Below are positions 30,361 to 38,020 of a stretch of DNA of 64,000 nt, in pieces; position 1 is the stretch's first letter; every line of letters begins with the position of its first letter. The position numbers and the translations under genes were made by a program. Origin of the DNA: Sphingomonas liriopis (GTDB taxonomy: Bacteria; Pseudomonadota; Alphaproteobacteria; Sphingomonadales; Sphingomonadaceae); contig NZ_JAMLDY010000014.1 of NCBI RefSeq assembly GCF_024211255.1, positions 28,585 to 92,584 on the forward strand, written 5' to 3'. Below the pieces are notes generated by a model that saw only the letters and a list, made by a program, of their open reading frames with translations, made no database searches and was not told the origin of the DNA.

Positions 30361-31008
30361 TCAACGCGTCGCCTGCACCGCAGCCACCGGCGCCACCGGC
30401 GCCGTCACCGGCGACGCCACCACCACCGGCCCACCGAGCGGCGGCAACGACGCCAGATACGCCTTGCCGTGCATCGCGACGACCGTCACCCGCCCCGCAT
30501 TCGCCGCCGCCACCGCCTTCAGGTACGACCGCGGCTTCTTCATCAGTTCAGGATGGTCGATCCCGTCCAGCCCGGCGATCCGCGCCGCCTCCTGGACGAA
30601 ATGCACGCAATTGCGCGTGTTGAGGTTGTAATGGCCGTCACCGGTCTTCTCGTCCCACGCCGCGACCAGCGCCAGCACGGCGTTATATTGCGCGTCGCTC
30701 AGCACGACCGAAAACTGCGCGTCGCTGCCGTCGATATAATGCGGCTTCGATATGTCGAGCCGCCCGGCCACCGTGCCCATCAGGATCTTCGGCGACACCG
30801 ACTTGGCGGTGAAGCCATAATTGACGTCGACCGGCGCGCCGCCCGCGTCGGGCACCCCGCGCAAGGTGAAGAAGGCGTGCGGAAAGTTGTTGCCGAGCTC
30901 ATGGCTCCAGAAAGTGATCGTCACCGCCGCCCACGCCGGCGCGGCGCCGAACATCGAGCCGAGCAGGAGCAAGGTGGCGAGCAGCGGGCGCAGGATGGAG
31001 CGGTGCAT
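30361..31008 (-). CDS. Exported protein with a permuted NlpC/LRAT-like motif
   Basis: 215 residues from ATG 31008; signal peptide about 1-30 (AAPAWAA). A conserved His lies in FPHAFFTLRG, and later comes YNLNTRNCVHFVQEAARIAG (about 148-167). The Asn-Cys-x-His-Phe order after an earlier His resembles circularly permuted NlpC/P60 and LRAT-type papain-fold enzymes (motif NCEHF). This would make Cys the nucleophile of an amidase, peptidase or acyltransferase acting in the periplasm. Assignment is by motif only; the family is otherwise uncharacterised. The C-terminus is Pro/Val/Ala rich. Confidence 0.6.
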   Translation of the reverse strand: MHRSILRPLLATLLLLGSMFGAAPAWAAVTITFWSHELGNNFPHAFFTLRGVPDAGGAPVDVNYGFTAKSVSPKILMGTVAGRLDISKPHYIDGSDAQFSVVLSDAQYNAVLALVAAWDEKTGDGHYNLNTRNCVHFVQEAARIAGLDGIDHPELMKKPRSYLKAVAAANAGRVTVVAMHGKAYLASLPPLGGPVVVASPVTAPVAPVAAVQATR

Positions 31009-31098
31009 GGTCGCTTGATACCGATGGGAGAGGGGGGACGGCAACTCCCCTCGAGCATCCGCGTCCGTTGGGAAGAGCCGAACCGTGCCCCCACGTTC

Positions 31099-31192
31099 GT
31101 CATCCCCGCGCAGGCGGGGATCCATACTGGCTGACCTCACGGCTCTTGCTGCTACCGTCGTGATTATGGATCCCCGCCTGCGCGGGGATGAC
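31099..31192. repeat. Paired palindrome, GTCATCCCCGCGCAGGCGGGG type
   Basis: Perfect 28-base inverted arms at 31099-31126 and 31165-31192 around a 38-base loop. It stands between two minus-strand genes, after the CDF transporter gene and before the exported-protein gene in the direction of transcription. Confidence 0.85.
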
Positions 31193-31206
31193 ACAGCGAG
31201 GCGACC

Positions 31207-32151
31207 TCACCCCTCCAGCCGCGCCGCATTCTCGCGCTTCTCCGGCCGGATATAGATCGAGCTCAACCCCGGCACCGCGGCGCGCAGCTGGTCCTCCATC
31301 TCCTCGATGATCGTCTCGCCCGCGCCCATCGTGATGCTGTCGACGAAATCCGCGCTGACCGCGACGAAGATCGCGTCGGGCGCGGTGTGGATGGTGCGGA
31401 CGTGGTTGACCGTGGTGATCGCGGGATGCTTCGCGATGATGCCACGCACCGTCTCGACGACGTGCGGGTTGGCGCGCTCGCCGATCAGCAGCCCCTTCGC
31501 CTCCCGCGCCAGCAGCGTCGCGACGAGGCCCAGGATCAGGCCGATGACGATCGATGCGACGCCATCGATGCGCGGATCTTCGAACGCATGGCTCGCCCAC
31601 ACGCCGATGCCGGCGATGGCGAGGCCGGCGAGCGCTGCCGAATCCTCGAACAAGACGATGAAGCCGGTGGGGTCCTTGCTCTGCCGGATCGCGCGCCACC
31701 ACGTCGTTTCGGCCTTCGTCCTGGCAAATTCGCGCATCGCGATGAACCACGACGATCCTTCGAGGACCGCAGCGATGACGAGCACGATGTAATTGACCAG
31801 CGGGTCCGACAGCGGCTCAGGCGCGACGATGTGCAGGTAGCCTTCGTACACCGACACGCCCGCGCCGATCGCGAAGATCAGGATCGCGACGACGAACGCC
31901 CAGAAATACAGTTCGCGCCCGTAGCCGAAGGGGTGGACCGCATCCGGTTGCCGCTTGGCGCGATGCTGGCCGTAGAGCAGCAGGATCTGGTTGCCGCTGT
32001 CGACGCAGCTGTGCACGCCTTCGGTCAGCATCGACGACGATCCGGTGATTCCCGCCGCGACGAACTTGGCGATGCCGATGCCGAGGTTCGCCGCCAGCGC
32101 GCCATACAGGACGATATTTTCGCGGATGCGGGCAGTCAGGCCTTGGGTCAT
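31207..32151 (-). CDS. Cation diffusion facilitator family transporter
   Basis: 314 residues with about six membrane helices, then a soluble C-terminal domain (about 215-310). Helix II carries HSCVDSGNQ, where His and Asp bind the transported metal, and helix V has FEDSAALAG with the second acidic site. These antiporters export Zn2+, Fe2+ or related divalent ions in exchange for protons. The C-terminal metallochaperone-like fold has HPAITTVNHVRTIH. The metal is not determinable from this sequence alone. Confidence 0.87.
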   Translation of the reverse strand: MTQGLTARIRENIVLYGALAANLGIGIAKFVAAGITGSSSMLTEGVHSCVDSGNQILLLYGQHRAKRQPDAVHPFGYGRELYFWAFVVAILIFAIGAGVSVYEGYLHIVAPEPLSDPLVNYIVLVIAAVLEGSSWFIAMREFARTKAETTWWRAIRQSKDPTGFIVLFEDSAALAGLAIAGIGVWASHAFEDPRIDGVASIVIGLILGLVATLLAREAKGLLIGERANPHVVETVRGIIAKHPAITTVNHVRTIHTAPDAIFVAVSADFVDSITMGAGETIIEEMEDQLRAAVPGLSSIYIRPEKRENAARLEG

Positions 32152-32224
32152 CGATGGTCCTCGTCGCCCGATGGTGGCGATGGAAGGTGGTACGCGCGAC
32201 GGGCTGGTGTGGCTCCCGCACCGA

Positions 32225-32234
32225 TGTTATAACA
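32225..32234. promoter_or_regulatory. Palindrome at the toxin-antitoxin promoter
   Basis: TGTTATAACA is a perfect palindrome that includes a -10-like TATAAC (32228-32233). Antitoxins of this type usually repress their own operon, so this may be the operator. The predicted start lies at or near the ATG at 32240. Confidence 0.4.
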
Positions 32235-32239
32235 CAGGT

Positions 32240-32491
32240 ATGAACAAGCCAGTCGACATCAAAGCCGCGCAGGAATTGCGGATCATCAAGATCGGCAATT
32301 CGCAGGGTGTGATCCTCAGCAAGGAAGTGCTCGCACAACTGCGGGTAGGGTTGGGCGATATGCTTTACCTGACCGAACACCCCTGGGGTGTCGGCCTGCG
32401 CCCGCACGATCCCGATTTCGCCGAGGCCATGAGCGCGGCTGAGGACATCATGCGTGAGGATCGCGACATCCTTGCCGTGCTTGCCAAATGA
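32240..32491 (+). CDS. AbrB/MazE-type antitoxin
   Basis: 83 residues. The first 50 residues form a SpoVT/AbrB swapped-hairpin DNA-binding domain (LRIIKIGNSQGVILSKEVLAQL). The C-terminal 30 residues (FAEAMSAAEDIMREDRDI) should wrap and inhibit the toxin. The stop overlaps the doc start by four bases, so antitoxin and toxin are coupled with antitoxin first. No clear ribosome site precedes the ATG. Confidence 0.83.
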   Translation: MNKPVDIKAAQELRIIKIGNSQGVILSKEVLAQLRVGLGDMLYLTEHPWGVGLRPHDPDFAEAMSAAEDIMREDRDILAVLAK

Positions 32492-32874
32492 CCGCGGTCG
32501 ATCCGCGCTTCCTCAGCGCCGACGTCGCGATCGCGGTGCATGATCGGCAGCTGGCCGAACATGGCGGCCTTGCCGGGACGAAAGATCACGGGCTGCTCGA
32601 ATCGGCACTCGCGCGGCCGGTCAACAAACATGCCTATGGCGAATCGGATCGATGCGCGCTCGCCGCGGCCTATGCCTTCGGCATCGCTCGCAACCATCCC
32701 TTCGCCGATGGCAACAAACGGACCGCCTGGGTCATGGCACGCTTGTTCCTGCGGCTGAACGACGTCACCATCGTCTTCGACAAGGCGGATGCGATCCGTA
32801 CGATGCTGGCGGTCGCGGCGGGTGAGATGGACGAGGCGACGCTCGCCGACTGGTTCCGCAGCCACATCGTCTGA
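32488..32874 (+). CDS. doc: Doc-family toxin (Fic fold)
   Basis: 128 residues with the Fic signature HPFADGNKRTA (70-80). Doc proteins phosphorylate elongation factor Tu and stop translation when free of antitoxin. The Gly of DGNKR is Fic-like rather than the Ala of phage P1 Doc, so AMP transfer rather than phosphorylation cannot be excluded. It pairs with the AbrB-type antitoxin just upstream. A 13-base hairpin terminator follows. Confidence 0.87.
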   Translation: MTAVDPRFLSADVAIAVHDRQLAEHGGLAGTKDHGLLESALARPVNKHAYGESDRCALAAAYAFGIARNHPFADGNKRTAWVMARLFLRLNDVTIVFDKADAIRTMLAVAAGEMDEATLADWFRSHIV

Positions 32875-32889
32875 ACCCCAGAAACGGAA

Positions 32890-32920
32890 TGGCCGCCGGT
32901 GTACGAAACACCGGCGGCCA
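32890..32920 (+). terminator. Hairpin after the toxin gene
   Basis: TGGCCGCCGGTGT and ACACCGGCGGCCA form a perfect 13-base stem around ACGAA. Only a short pyrimidine tract follows. Confidence 0.7.
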
Positions 32921-33042
32921 CCTTTCCTCCCCAGGAAACTCTCGAAAAATCCGTTAGCTAGAGAGCGGGCACAGCGGCAGTAGGCCAACGGTGCGATGCA
33001 AGGTCATCGTGTCCACCTCACGGACAGGCGGATCGGTCACAC

Positions 33043-33057
33043 TGTCAGAAATTGACA
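33043..33057. promoter_or_regulatory. TGTCA-N5-TGACA palindrome upstream of the RamB/ScfR-type regulator
   Basis: TGTCAGAAATTGACA lies 46 bases before the regulator's start. TGTCA/TGACA half-sites also occur upstream of aceA, so this is a candidate autoregulatory operator. Part of it could instead be a -35 box. Confidence 0.35.
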
Positions 33058-33102
33058 AAGCGGCCGCCATACCTGAGGTTCGATGTGACGACGGAGGGGT
33101 GA

Positions 33103-34491
33103 ATGGCGGATCGTAAATTGTTTGCCGGCCATGCGGTGCGCCGGCTGCGGCGCCAGGCGGGACTGACCCAGGCGGCGATGGCCGAGGCGCTGACGATTTC
33201 GTCGAGCTATCTCAACCTCGTCGAGCGCAACCAGCGCCCGTTGTCGGCGGCGCTGCTGGTCAAGCTCGCCGAATCCTACGACTTCGATCCGCGTACCCTG
33301 ACCGCGGGCGAGCCCGGCGGTGGCGAGGCGGCGATGCGGCGGCGGCTGGCGGACCCGATCTTCGCCGACCTGGAGATCGACCGCAACGAGGTCGGCGAAT
33401 GGCTCGCAGGTGCGCCCGGCGGCGCGGAGGCGTTCGCGCGCGCCTATGACCGGCTCGGCGCGGGAGGCGCCGGCGAGGCTGGCGAGGGTGTCGATCCGGT
33501 CGGCGAGGTGCGCCGCGAGATCGAACGCTGGCGCGGCCATTTCGCCGACCTCGACGGCGCGGCGGAGGCGCTCGCCGACGAATTGCGGCTCGGCGCGGGC
33601 GACCTGTACGGCGCGATTGCCGAGCGGCTGCGCGTCAAGCACCAGCTGACGATCCGCATCCTGCCGATGGACGTCATGCCCGACCTGCTCCGCCGCCTCG
33701 ACCTCCATGCGCGCCAGCTGCAATTGAGCGAGGTGCTCGATTCGGCGTCGCGCACCTTCGCCGCGGCGTATCAATTGGCGCAGATCGAGGCGCGGGCGGA
33801 GATCGACGCGCTCGCCAAGGGCGCCGCCTTCGCCGATCGCTCGTCCGAACGGCTGTTCCGCCGCCACCTCGCCAGCTATTTCGCCGCGGCGGTGATGATG
33901 CCCTACGCCCGTTTCCTGCGCGCGTGCGAGACGACCGGTTACGACCTCGAACTCCTGCAACGCCGCTTCGGCGCGGGGTTCGAACAGGTCGCGCATCGGC
34001 TGACCACGCTGCATCGCGTCGGCGCGCGCGGCCTGCCGTTCTTCCTGATTCGAATCGATCGTGCCGGGCAATGTTCGAAGCGCTTCTCCGGTGCCAGTGC
34101 CTCGCCGCTCGCCGAGGCGGAGGGGCGGTGCCCGTTGTGGCGGCTGCACCACGCCTTCGACCGCCCCGGCAGCCTCGCCGTCCAGCTCGTCGAGCTGGAG
34201 GATGGCGCGCGCTGGCTGACGATCGCGCGCACCGTGACGCCGCAGCGCCGCCGCTATGGCGGCGTACTGGCGGAGTTCGCGGTCGGGATCGGCGTCGCCG
34301 CGGAGCTCGGCGGCGCGCTCGCGGTCGCGCGCGGCGTCGATCTGAAGGGCGATGCCACGCCGATCGGGCTCGGCTGTCGCGCCTGCCATCGCACCGATTG
34401 CCCGCAACGCTCCGCGCCGCCGGCGGGTCGTGCGTTACTCATCAACGAGCGTGATCGCGGCGTCTCGGGCTTCACCTTCGCCGGCGATTGA
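33103..34491 (+). CDS. Short-chain fatty acid regulator, RamB/ScfR family
   Basis: 462 residues from ATG 33103 with GGAGGGG upstream. Residues 8-65 are an XRE-type helix-turn-helix (QAGLTQAAMAEALTISSSYL). The long remainder resembles the IrrE/DUF2083 region of RamB, PccR and ScfR regulators, with HLASYFAAAVMMPY and, at the C-terminus, a cysteine motif CRACHRTDCPQR. These regulators sense acyl-CoA metabolites and control the glyoxylate or methylcitrate pathways. Its position 138 bases upstream of isocitrate lyase on the same strand strongly suggests control of aceA. Confidence 0.83.
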   Translation: MADRKLFAGHAVRRLRRQAGLTQAAMAEALTISSSYLNLVERNQRPLSAALLVKLAESYDFDPRTLTAGEPGGGEAAMRRRLADPIFADLEIDRNEVGEWLAGAPGGAEAFARAYDRLGAGGAGEAGEGVDPVGEVRREIERWRGHFADLDGAAEALADELRLGAGDLYGAIAERLRVKHQLTIRILPMDVMPDLLRRLDLHARQLQLSEVLDSASRTFAAAYQLAQIEARAEIDALAKGAAFADRSSERLFRRHLASYFAAAVMMPYARFLRACETTGYDLELLQRRFGAGFEQVAHRLTTLHRVGARGLPFFLIRIDRAGQCSKRFSGASASPLAEAEGRCPLWRLHHAFDRPGSLAVQLVELEDGARWLTIARTVTPQRRRYGGVLAEFAVGIGVAAELGGALAVARGVDLKGDATPIGLGCRACHRTDCPQRSAPPAGRALLINERDRGVSGFTFAGD

Positions 34492-34533
34492 CTGTAAATA
34501 ACCATACATTACGACAGCATAAAGACGATAAGA

Positions 34534-34604
34534 TTGACAGGATAACGCGGTTTTGCGTGCGTAATCCACACCATCGGCTGTCAACTTCGATACACATCCT
34601 GTCA
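34534..34604. promoter_or_regulatory. Putative control region of aceA
   Basis: Contains TTGACAG (34534-34540) and two direct CTGTCA half-sites at 34578 and 34599, 21 bases apart. These resemble the TGTCA/TGACA palindrome before the adjacent regulator. TTGACA may also be a -35 element. Confidence 0.35.
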
Positions 34605-34629
34605 TTCGTACAGAGTGAGGATGTGGACC

Positions 34630-36222
34630 ATGACCTATCAGCAGCAGATCGGCGCCGCCGGCCAGACCATTGGAGCCCAGGCGACCTGGGGCGGAATCGA
34701 TGCCGAATCGGTCGCGCGCATGCGCCTGCAGAACCGGTTCCAGACCGGCCTCGACATCGCGCGCTACACCGCCGCGATCATGCGCCGCGACATGGCCGCC
34801 TATGACGCCGATCCCGCGGCCTACACCCAGTCGCTCGGCTGCTGGCACGGCTTCATCGGCCAGCAGAAGATGATCGCGATCAAGAAGCATTTCGGCACCA
34901 CCGATCGCCGCTACCTCTATCTCTCGGGCTGGATGGTCGCCGCGCTGCGCAGCGAATTCGGGCCGCTGCCCGACCAGTCGATGCACGAGAAGACCAGCGT
35001 CCCCGCACTGATCGAGGAACTCTACACCTTCCTCCGCCAGGCCGATGCGCGCGAACTCAGCCTGCTGTTCCGCGACCTCGACCATGCGCGCGAGGCGGGC
35101 AACGCGGTCGAGGCGCAGCGCCTGACGCACGCGATCGACAATCACCAGACGCATGTCGTGCCAATCATCGCCGACATCGACGCCGGCTTCGGCAATGCCG
35201 AGGCGACGTACCTGCTCGCCAAGAAGATGATTGAGGCGGGCGCCTGCGCGCTCCAGATCGAAAACCAGGTCAGCGACGAAAAGCAATGCGGGCATCAGGA
35301 CGGCAAGGTCACCGTGCCGCACGAGGACTTCCTCGCGAAGGTCCGCGCCTGCCGCTACGCCTTTCTCGAACTCGGCGTCGAGGACGGCATCATCGTCACC
35401 CGCACCGATTCGCTGGGCGCCGGTCTCACCAAGCAGATCGCGGTCAGCAAGGAACCCGGCGACCTCGGCGACCAGTATAACAGCTTCCTCGATTGCGAGG
35501 AGGTCACCGACCTGTCGACGATCAACGGCGACGTCGTCATCAACCGCGACGGCAAGCTGATGAAGCCCAAGCGGCTGCCGTCGAACCTGTTCCAGTTCCG
35601 CGAAGGCACCGGCTCCGACCGCTGCGTCATGGACTGCATCGCGAGCCTGCAGAACGGCGCCGACCTGCTGTGGATCGAGACGGAAAAGCCGCACATCGAA
35701 CAGATCGCGTCGATGGTCGACCGCATCCGGGAGGTCGTGCCGAACGCCAAGCTAGTCTACAACAATTCGCCCAGCTTCAACTGGACGCTCAACTTCCGCC
35801 AGCAGGTGTTCGACGCCTGGCAGCAGGAGGGCAAGGACGTCTCGGCCTACGACCGCGCGCGCCTGATGAGCGTCGATTACGACGGCACGGAATTGGGCGC
35901 CGAGGCGGACGAGCGTATCCGCACCTTCCAGAAGGATGCCGCTGCGCGCGCGGGGATCTTCCACCACCTCATCACGCTGCCGACCTATCACACCGCGGCG
36001 CTGTCGACCGACAATCTCGCCAGGGAGTATTTCGGCGAGGCGGGGATGCTTGGCTACGTCAAGGGCGTACAGCGCAAGGAGATCCGCGAAGGCATCGCCT
36101 GCGTGAAGCATCAGAATATGTCGGGCAGCGACATCGGCGACGACCACAAGGAATATTTCGCCGGCGAGGCCGCGCTGAAGGCGGGCGGCGCGCACAATAC
36201 GATGAACCAGTTCGCGGCGTGA
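34630..36222 (+). CDS. aceA: Isocitrate lyase, long form
   Basis: 530 residues, matching the longer subfamily found in Pseudomonas aeruginosa and many alphaproteobacteria. The catalytic loop KQCGHQDGK (218-226) contains the active-site Cys; metal ligands lie in ADIDAGFGNAEA (181-192). It splits isocitrate into glyoxylate and succinate, opening the glyoxylate shunt during growth on acetate or fatty acids. ATG 34630 is chosen over ATG 34621 and GTG 34615 because a GAGTGAGG site lies ahead. Malate synthase is not in the window. It follows a RamB/ScfR-type regulator. Confidence 0.95.
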   Translation: MTYQQQIGAAGQTIGAQATWGGIDAESVARMRLQNRFQTGLDIARYTAAIMRRDMAAYDADPAAYTQSLGCWHGFIGQQKMIAIKKHFGTTDRRYLYLSGWMVAALRSEFGPLPDQSMHEKTSVPALIEELYTFLRQADARELSLLFRDLDHAREAGNAVEAQRLTHAIDNHQTHVVPIIADIDAGFGNAEATYLLAKKMIEAGACALQIENQVSDEKQCGHQDGKVTVPHEDFLAKVRACRYAFLELGVEDGIIVTRTDSLGAGLTKQIAVSKEPGDLGDQYNSFLDCEEVTDLSTINGDVVINRDGKLMKPKRLPSNLFQFREGTGSDRCVMDCIASLQNGADLLWIETEKPHIEQIASMVDRIREVVPNAKLVYNNSPSFNWTLNFRQQVFDAWQQEGKDVSAYDRARLMSVDYDGTELGAEADERIRTFQKDAAARAGIFHHLITLPTYHTAALSTDNLAREYFGEAGMLGYVKGVQRKEIREGIACVKHQNMSGSDIGDDHKEYFAGEAALKAGGAHNTMNQFAA

Positions 36223-36264
36223 TGGCCGGGGGCGGGTGGCCGATCCACTCGCCCCTTAGCACTC

Positions 36265-36370
36265 GTCACCCCGGACTTGTTCCGGGGTCCACTCAGCGGC
36301 GAGGCATGCGGTTGGAGCCTCTTGTCCAACGCTCGCGGTCCGGTGGACCCCGGAACGAGTCCGGGGTGAC
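36265..36370. repeat. Paired palindrome, GTCACCCCGGA type, copy 1
   Basis: 28-base arms at 36265-36292 and 36343-36370 (GTCACCCCGGACTTGTTCCG outward), one mismatch, loop about 50 bases. Other copies are at 50516, 54070, 55306 and, interrupted, at 63865. Confidence 0.85.
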
Positions 36371-36402
36371 GGAGGATTTAGGGCAAACCCCGCCCCATAT
36401 TA

Positions 36403-37350
36403 TCACGCGCCTGCGTTGGTCAGGCGGTCCAGCTGATCCTTGCTCAGCTCCAGCTCCATCGCCGGCAGCAGGTCCTCCAGCTGCGCGACCTTCGTCGCGC
36501 TGGCGATCGGCGCGGTGACGCCGGGCTGTGCGATCAGCCAGGCCAGCGCGATCTGCGCATGGCTCGCGCCGGTCTCCTCCGCCACGCCGTCCATCGCCGC
36601 GGGCACATCTGCGCCCTTGCCGTTGAGAAGGTCGCCAATCCGGCCGCCGCGGACGCTCTGGCCGAGGTCGTCCTTGCTGCGGTATTTGCCGGTCAGGAAG
36701 CCCGAGGCGAGGCCGTAATAGGGCAGCACGCCGATATTCTCGGTGATGCAATAATCCTGCAGCTCGCCTTCGAACTTGTGACGGCTGACGAGGTTATATT
36801 CGGGCTGGAGCACGTGATAGCGCGGCAGATCGTGCGCCTTGGCGGCATCGACCGCCGATTTCAGGCGCGCGGCGTGGAAGTTGGAGGCGCCGATGACGCG
36901 GACCTTGCCGGCATCGACCAGTCTGCCGAATGCCTCGAGCACCGCTTCCTGCGGGACGTTCTCGTCGTCCTGATGCGCGTAATACAGGTCGATGCGGTCG
37001 GTGCCGAGGCGCTTGAGCGACGCTTCCGCTGCGGCAGCGATGCGGGCGGGGGCGAGCTTCTCACCACCCTCGCCGGGCAGCATGCCGACCTTGGTTGCGA
37101 TCAGCACCTGATCCCGCTTGCCGCTCGCCTTCAGCCATTCGCCGATCATCGTTTCCGATTCGCCGCCGCTGTGGCCATCGACCCAGGCGGAATAGACGTC
37201 GGCGGTGTCGATCATCGTGCCGCCACCGGCGACGAAGGCGTCGAGCACGGCGAAGCCCACCGCGCGATCGGCGGTCCAGCCGAAGACGTTGCCGCCGAGC
37301 ACCAGCGGGGCGATCTGCAGGTCGGTGGAACCGAGGCGGCGCTTGGTCAT
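36403..37350 (-). CDS. Aldo/keto reductase
   Basis: 315 residues with a TIM-barrel AKR pattern. The catalytic tetrad is Asp48, Tyr53, Lys87 and His126; the NADP-binding end has PIASATKVAQLEDL. These enzymes reduce aldehydes or ketones with NADPH. The sequence is close to the general YajO/Tas-like aldo/keto reductases; substrate unknown. Its ATG overlaps the stop of the upstream lipoprotein gene, so they are co-transcribed. Confidence 0.87.
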   Translation of the reverse strand: MTKRRLGSTDLQIAPLVLGGNVFGWTADRAVGFAVLDAFVAGGGTMIDTADVYSAWVDGHSGGESETMIGEWLKASGKRDQVLIATKVGMLPGEGGEKLAPARIAAAAEASLKRLGTDRIDLYYAHQDDENVPQEAVLEAFGRLVDAGKVRVIGASNFHAARLKSAVDAAKAHDLPRYHVLQPEYNLVSRHKFEGELQDYCITENIGVLPYYGLASGFLTGKYRSKDDLGQSVRGGRIGDLLNGKGADVPAAMDGVAEETGASHAQIALAWLIAQPGVTAPIASATKVAQLEDLLPAMELELSKDQLDRLTNAGA

Positions 37351-37577
37351 GGCTGGGCGTCCGTGTCGTTCGAGGTAGTGCCATCGGTATCGAGCGCGTC
37401 GAGGTCGACGCTGTTGGCGTCGAGCATCGCGGCGGCATCGTTCAGCTGCGCGGCTTCGTCGGCCGTGACGGCACGCGGATCGTCGTCGTCGCCACCCGAA
37501 CAGGCGGCGAGCAATGCGAGGGGGAGGACGGCCGCGATCGGCAGGCGCGACGTGCGGGCGGTCTTCCCCTTCGTCAT
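37347..37577 (-). CDS. Small lipoprotein
   Basis: 76 residues. Signal peptide with lipobox LLAAC (Cys26 as lipidation site), followed by SGGDDDDP and an Asp/Ala/Thr-rich acidic, probably disordered domain. The Ser-Gly after Cys is compatible with outer-membrane sorting. Function unknown. It overlaps the aldo/keto reductase start by four bases and follows a second lipoprotein gene. Confidence 0.62.
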   Translation of the reverse strand: MTKGKTARTSRLPIAAVLPLALLAACSGGDDDDPRAVTADEAAQLNDAAAMLDANSVDLDALDTDGTTSNDTDAQP

Positions 37578-37580
37578 GGC

Positions 37581-37922
37581 TTAGTCCTTGAGCGAGCGGC
37601 CGGCGCGTTCCAGCGCGTTGCCGGTGGCGTCGGCAGCGCGGTCGGCGCCATTGCCGATCGCGGCTCCCGCGCGGTCGAGGCTGGCGTCGGCACGGCCGGC
37701 CGCATTGTCGAGGTGGTCGCCGGCGTTGTCGAGATGGCGCTCGGCCGAGCCGAACGCCTGGTCAGTGGCGGCATCGACGTCGCTCACCGCGTTGCGGGTC
37801 GTCGCCTCGGTATCCGCGGCGATCGAGTTGGCGGCTTCGGCGGTCTCGTTCTGCGTGTTCTGGCTGCACGCGGCGAGGCCGATGGCGAGCGGGGCGGCGA
37901 GGATCAGCAGGCGCTTCATCAT
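37581..37922 (-). CDS. Repetitive small lipoprotein
   Basis: 113 residues from ATG 37922 or the adjacent ATG 37919, behind GGGAG. Signal peptide with LAAC lipobox (about Cys19). The mature part is an Ala/Asp-rich helix with repeated Asp-Asn-Ala and Asp-Arg-Ala units at roughly 11-residue spacing, as in amphipathic surface-binding proteins. Possibly an outer-membrane lipoprotein lying along the envelope, which is only an inference. First gene of a three-gene unit. Confidence 0.6.
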   Translation of the reverse strand: MMKRLLILAAPLAIGLAACSQNTQNETAEAANSIAADTEATTRNAVSDVDAATDQAFGSAERHLDNAGDHLDNAAGRADASLDRAGAAIGNGADRAADATGNALERAGRSLKD

Positions 37923-37988
37923 AATCTCCCGATATGGTCACTAACGTCGCGCAAACGCGGGTCGGGCGGTTCGGGTCCGCGTTGACCT

Positions 37989-38010
37989 CATATAAAGATA
38001 TCTTTATATG
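37989..38010. promoter_or_regulatory. Perfect palindrome, probable SahR operator
   Basis: The core ATATAAAGATATCTTTATAT at 37990-38009, with a flanking C-G pair, is a perfect 22-base palindrome eleven bases before the ArsR-type regulator. Such AT-rich palindromes are typical ArsR-family operators. The regulator and the metF-metH genes behind it are the likely targets. Confidence 0.7.
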
Positions 38011-38020
38011 TTGATGCGAC

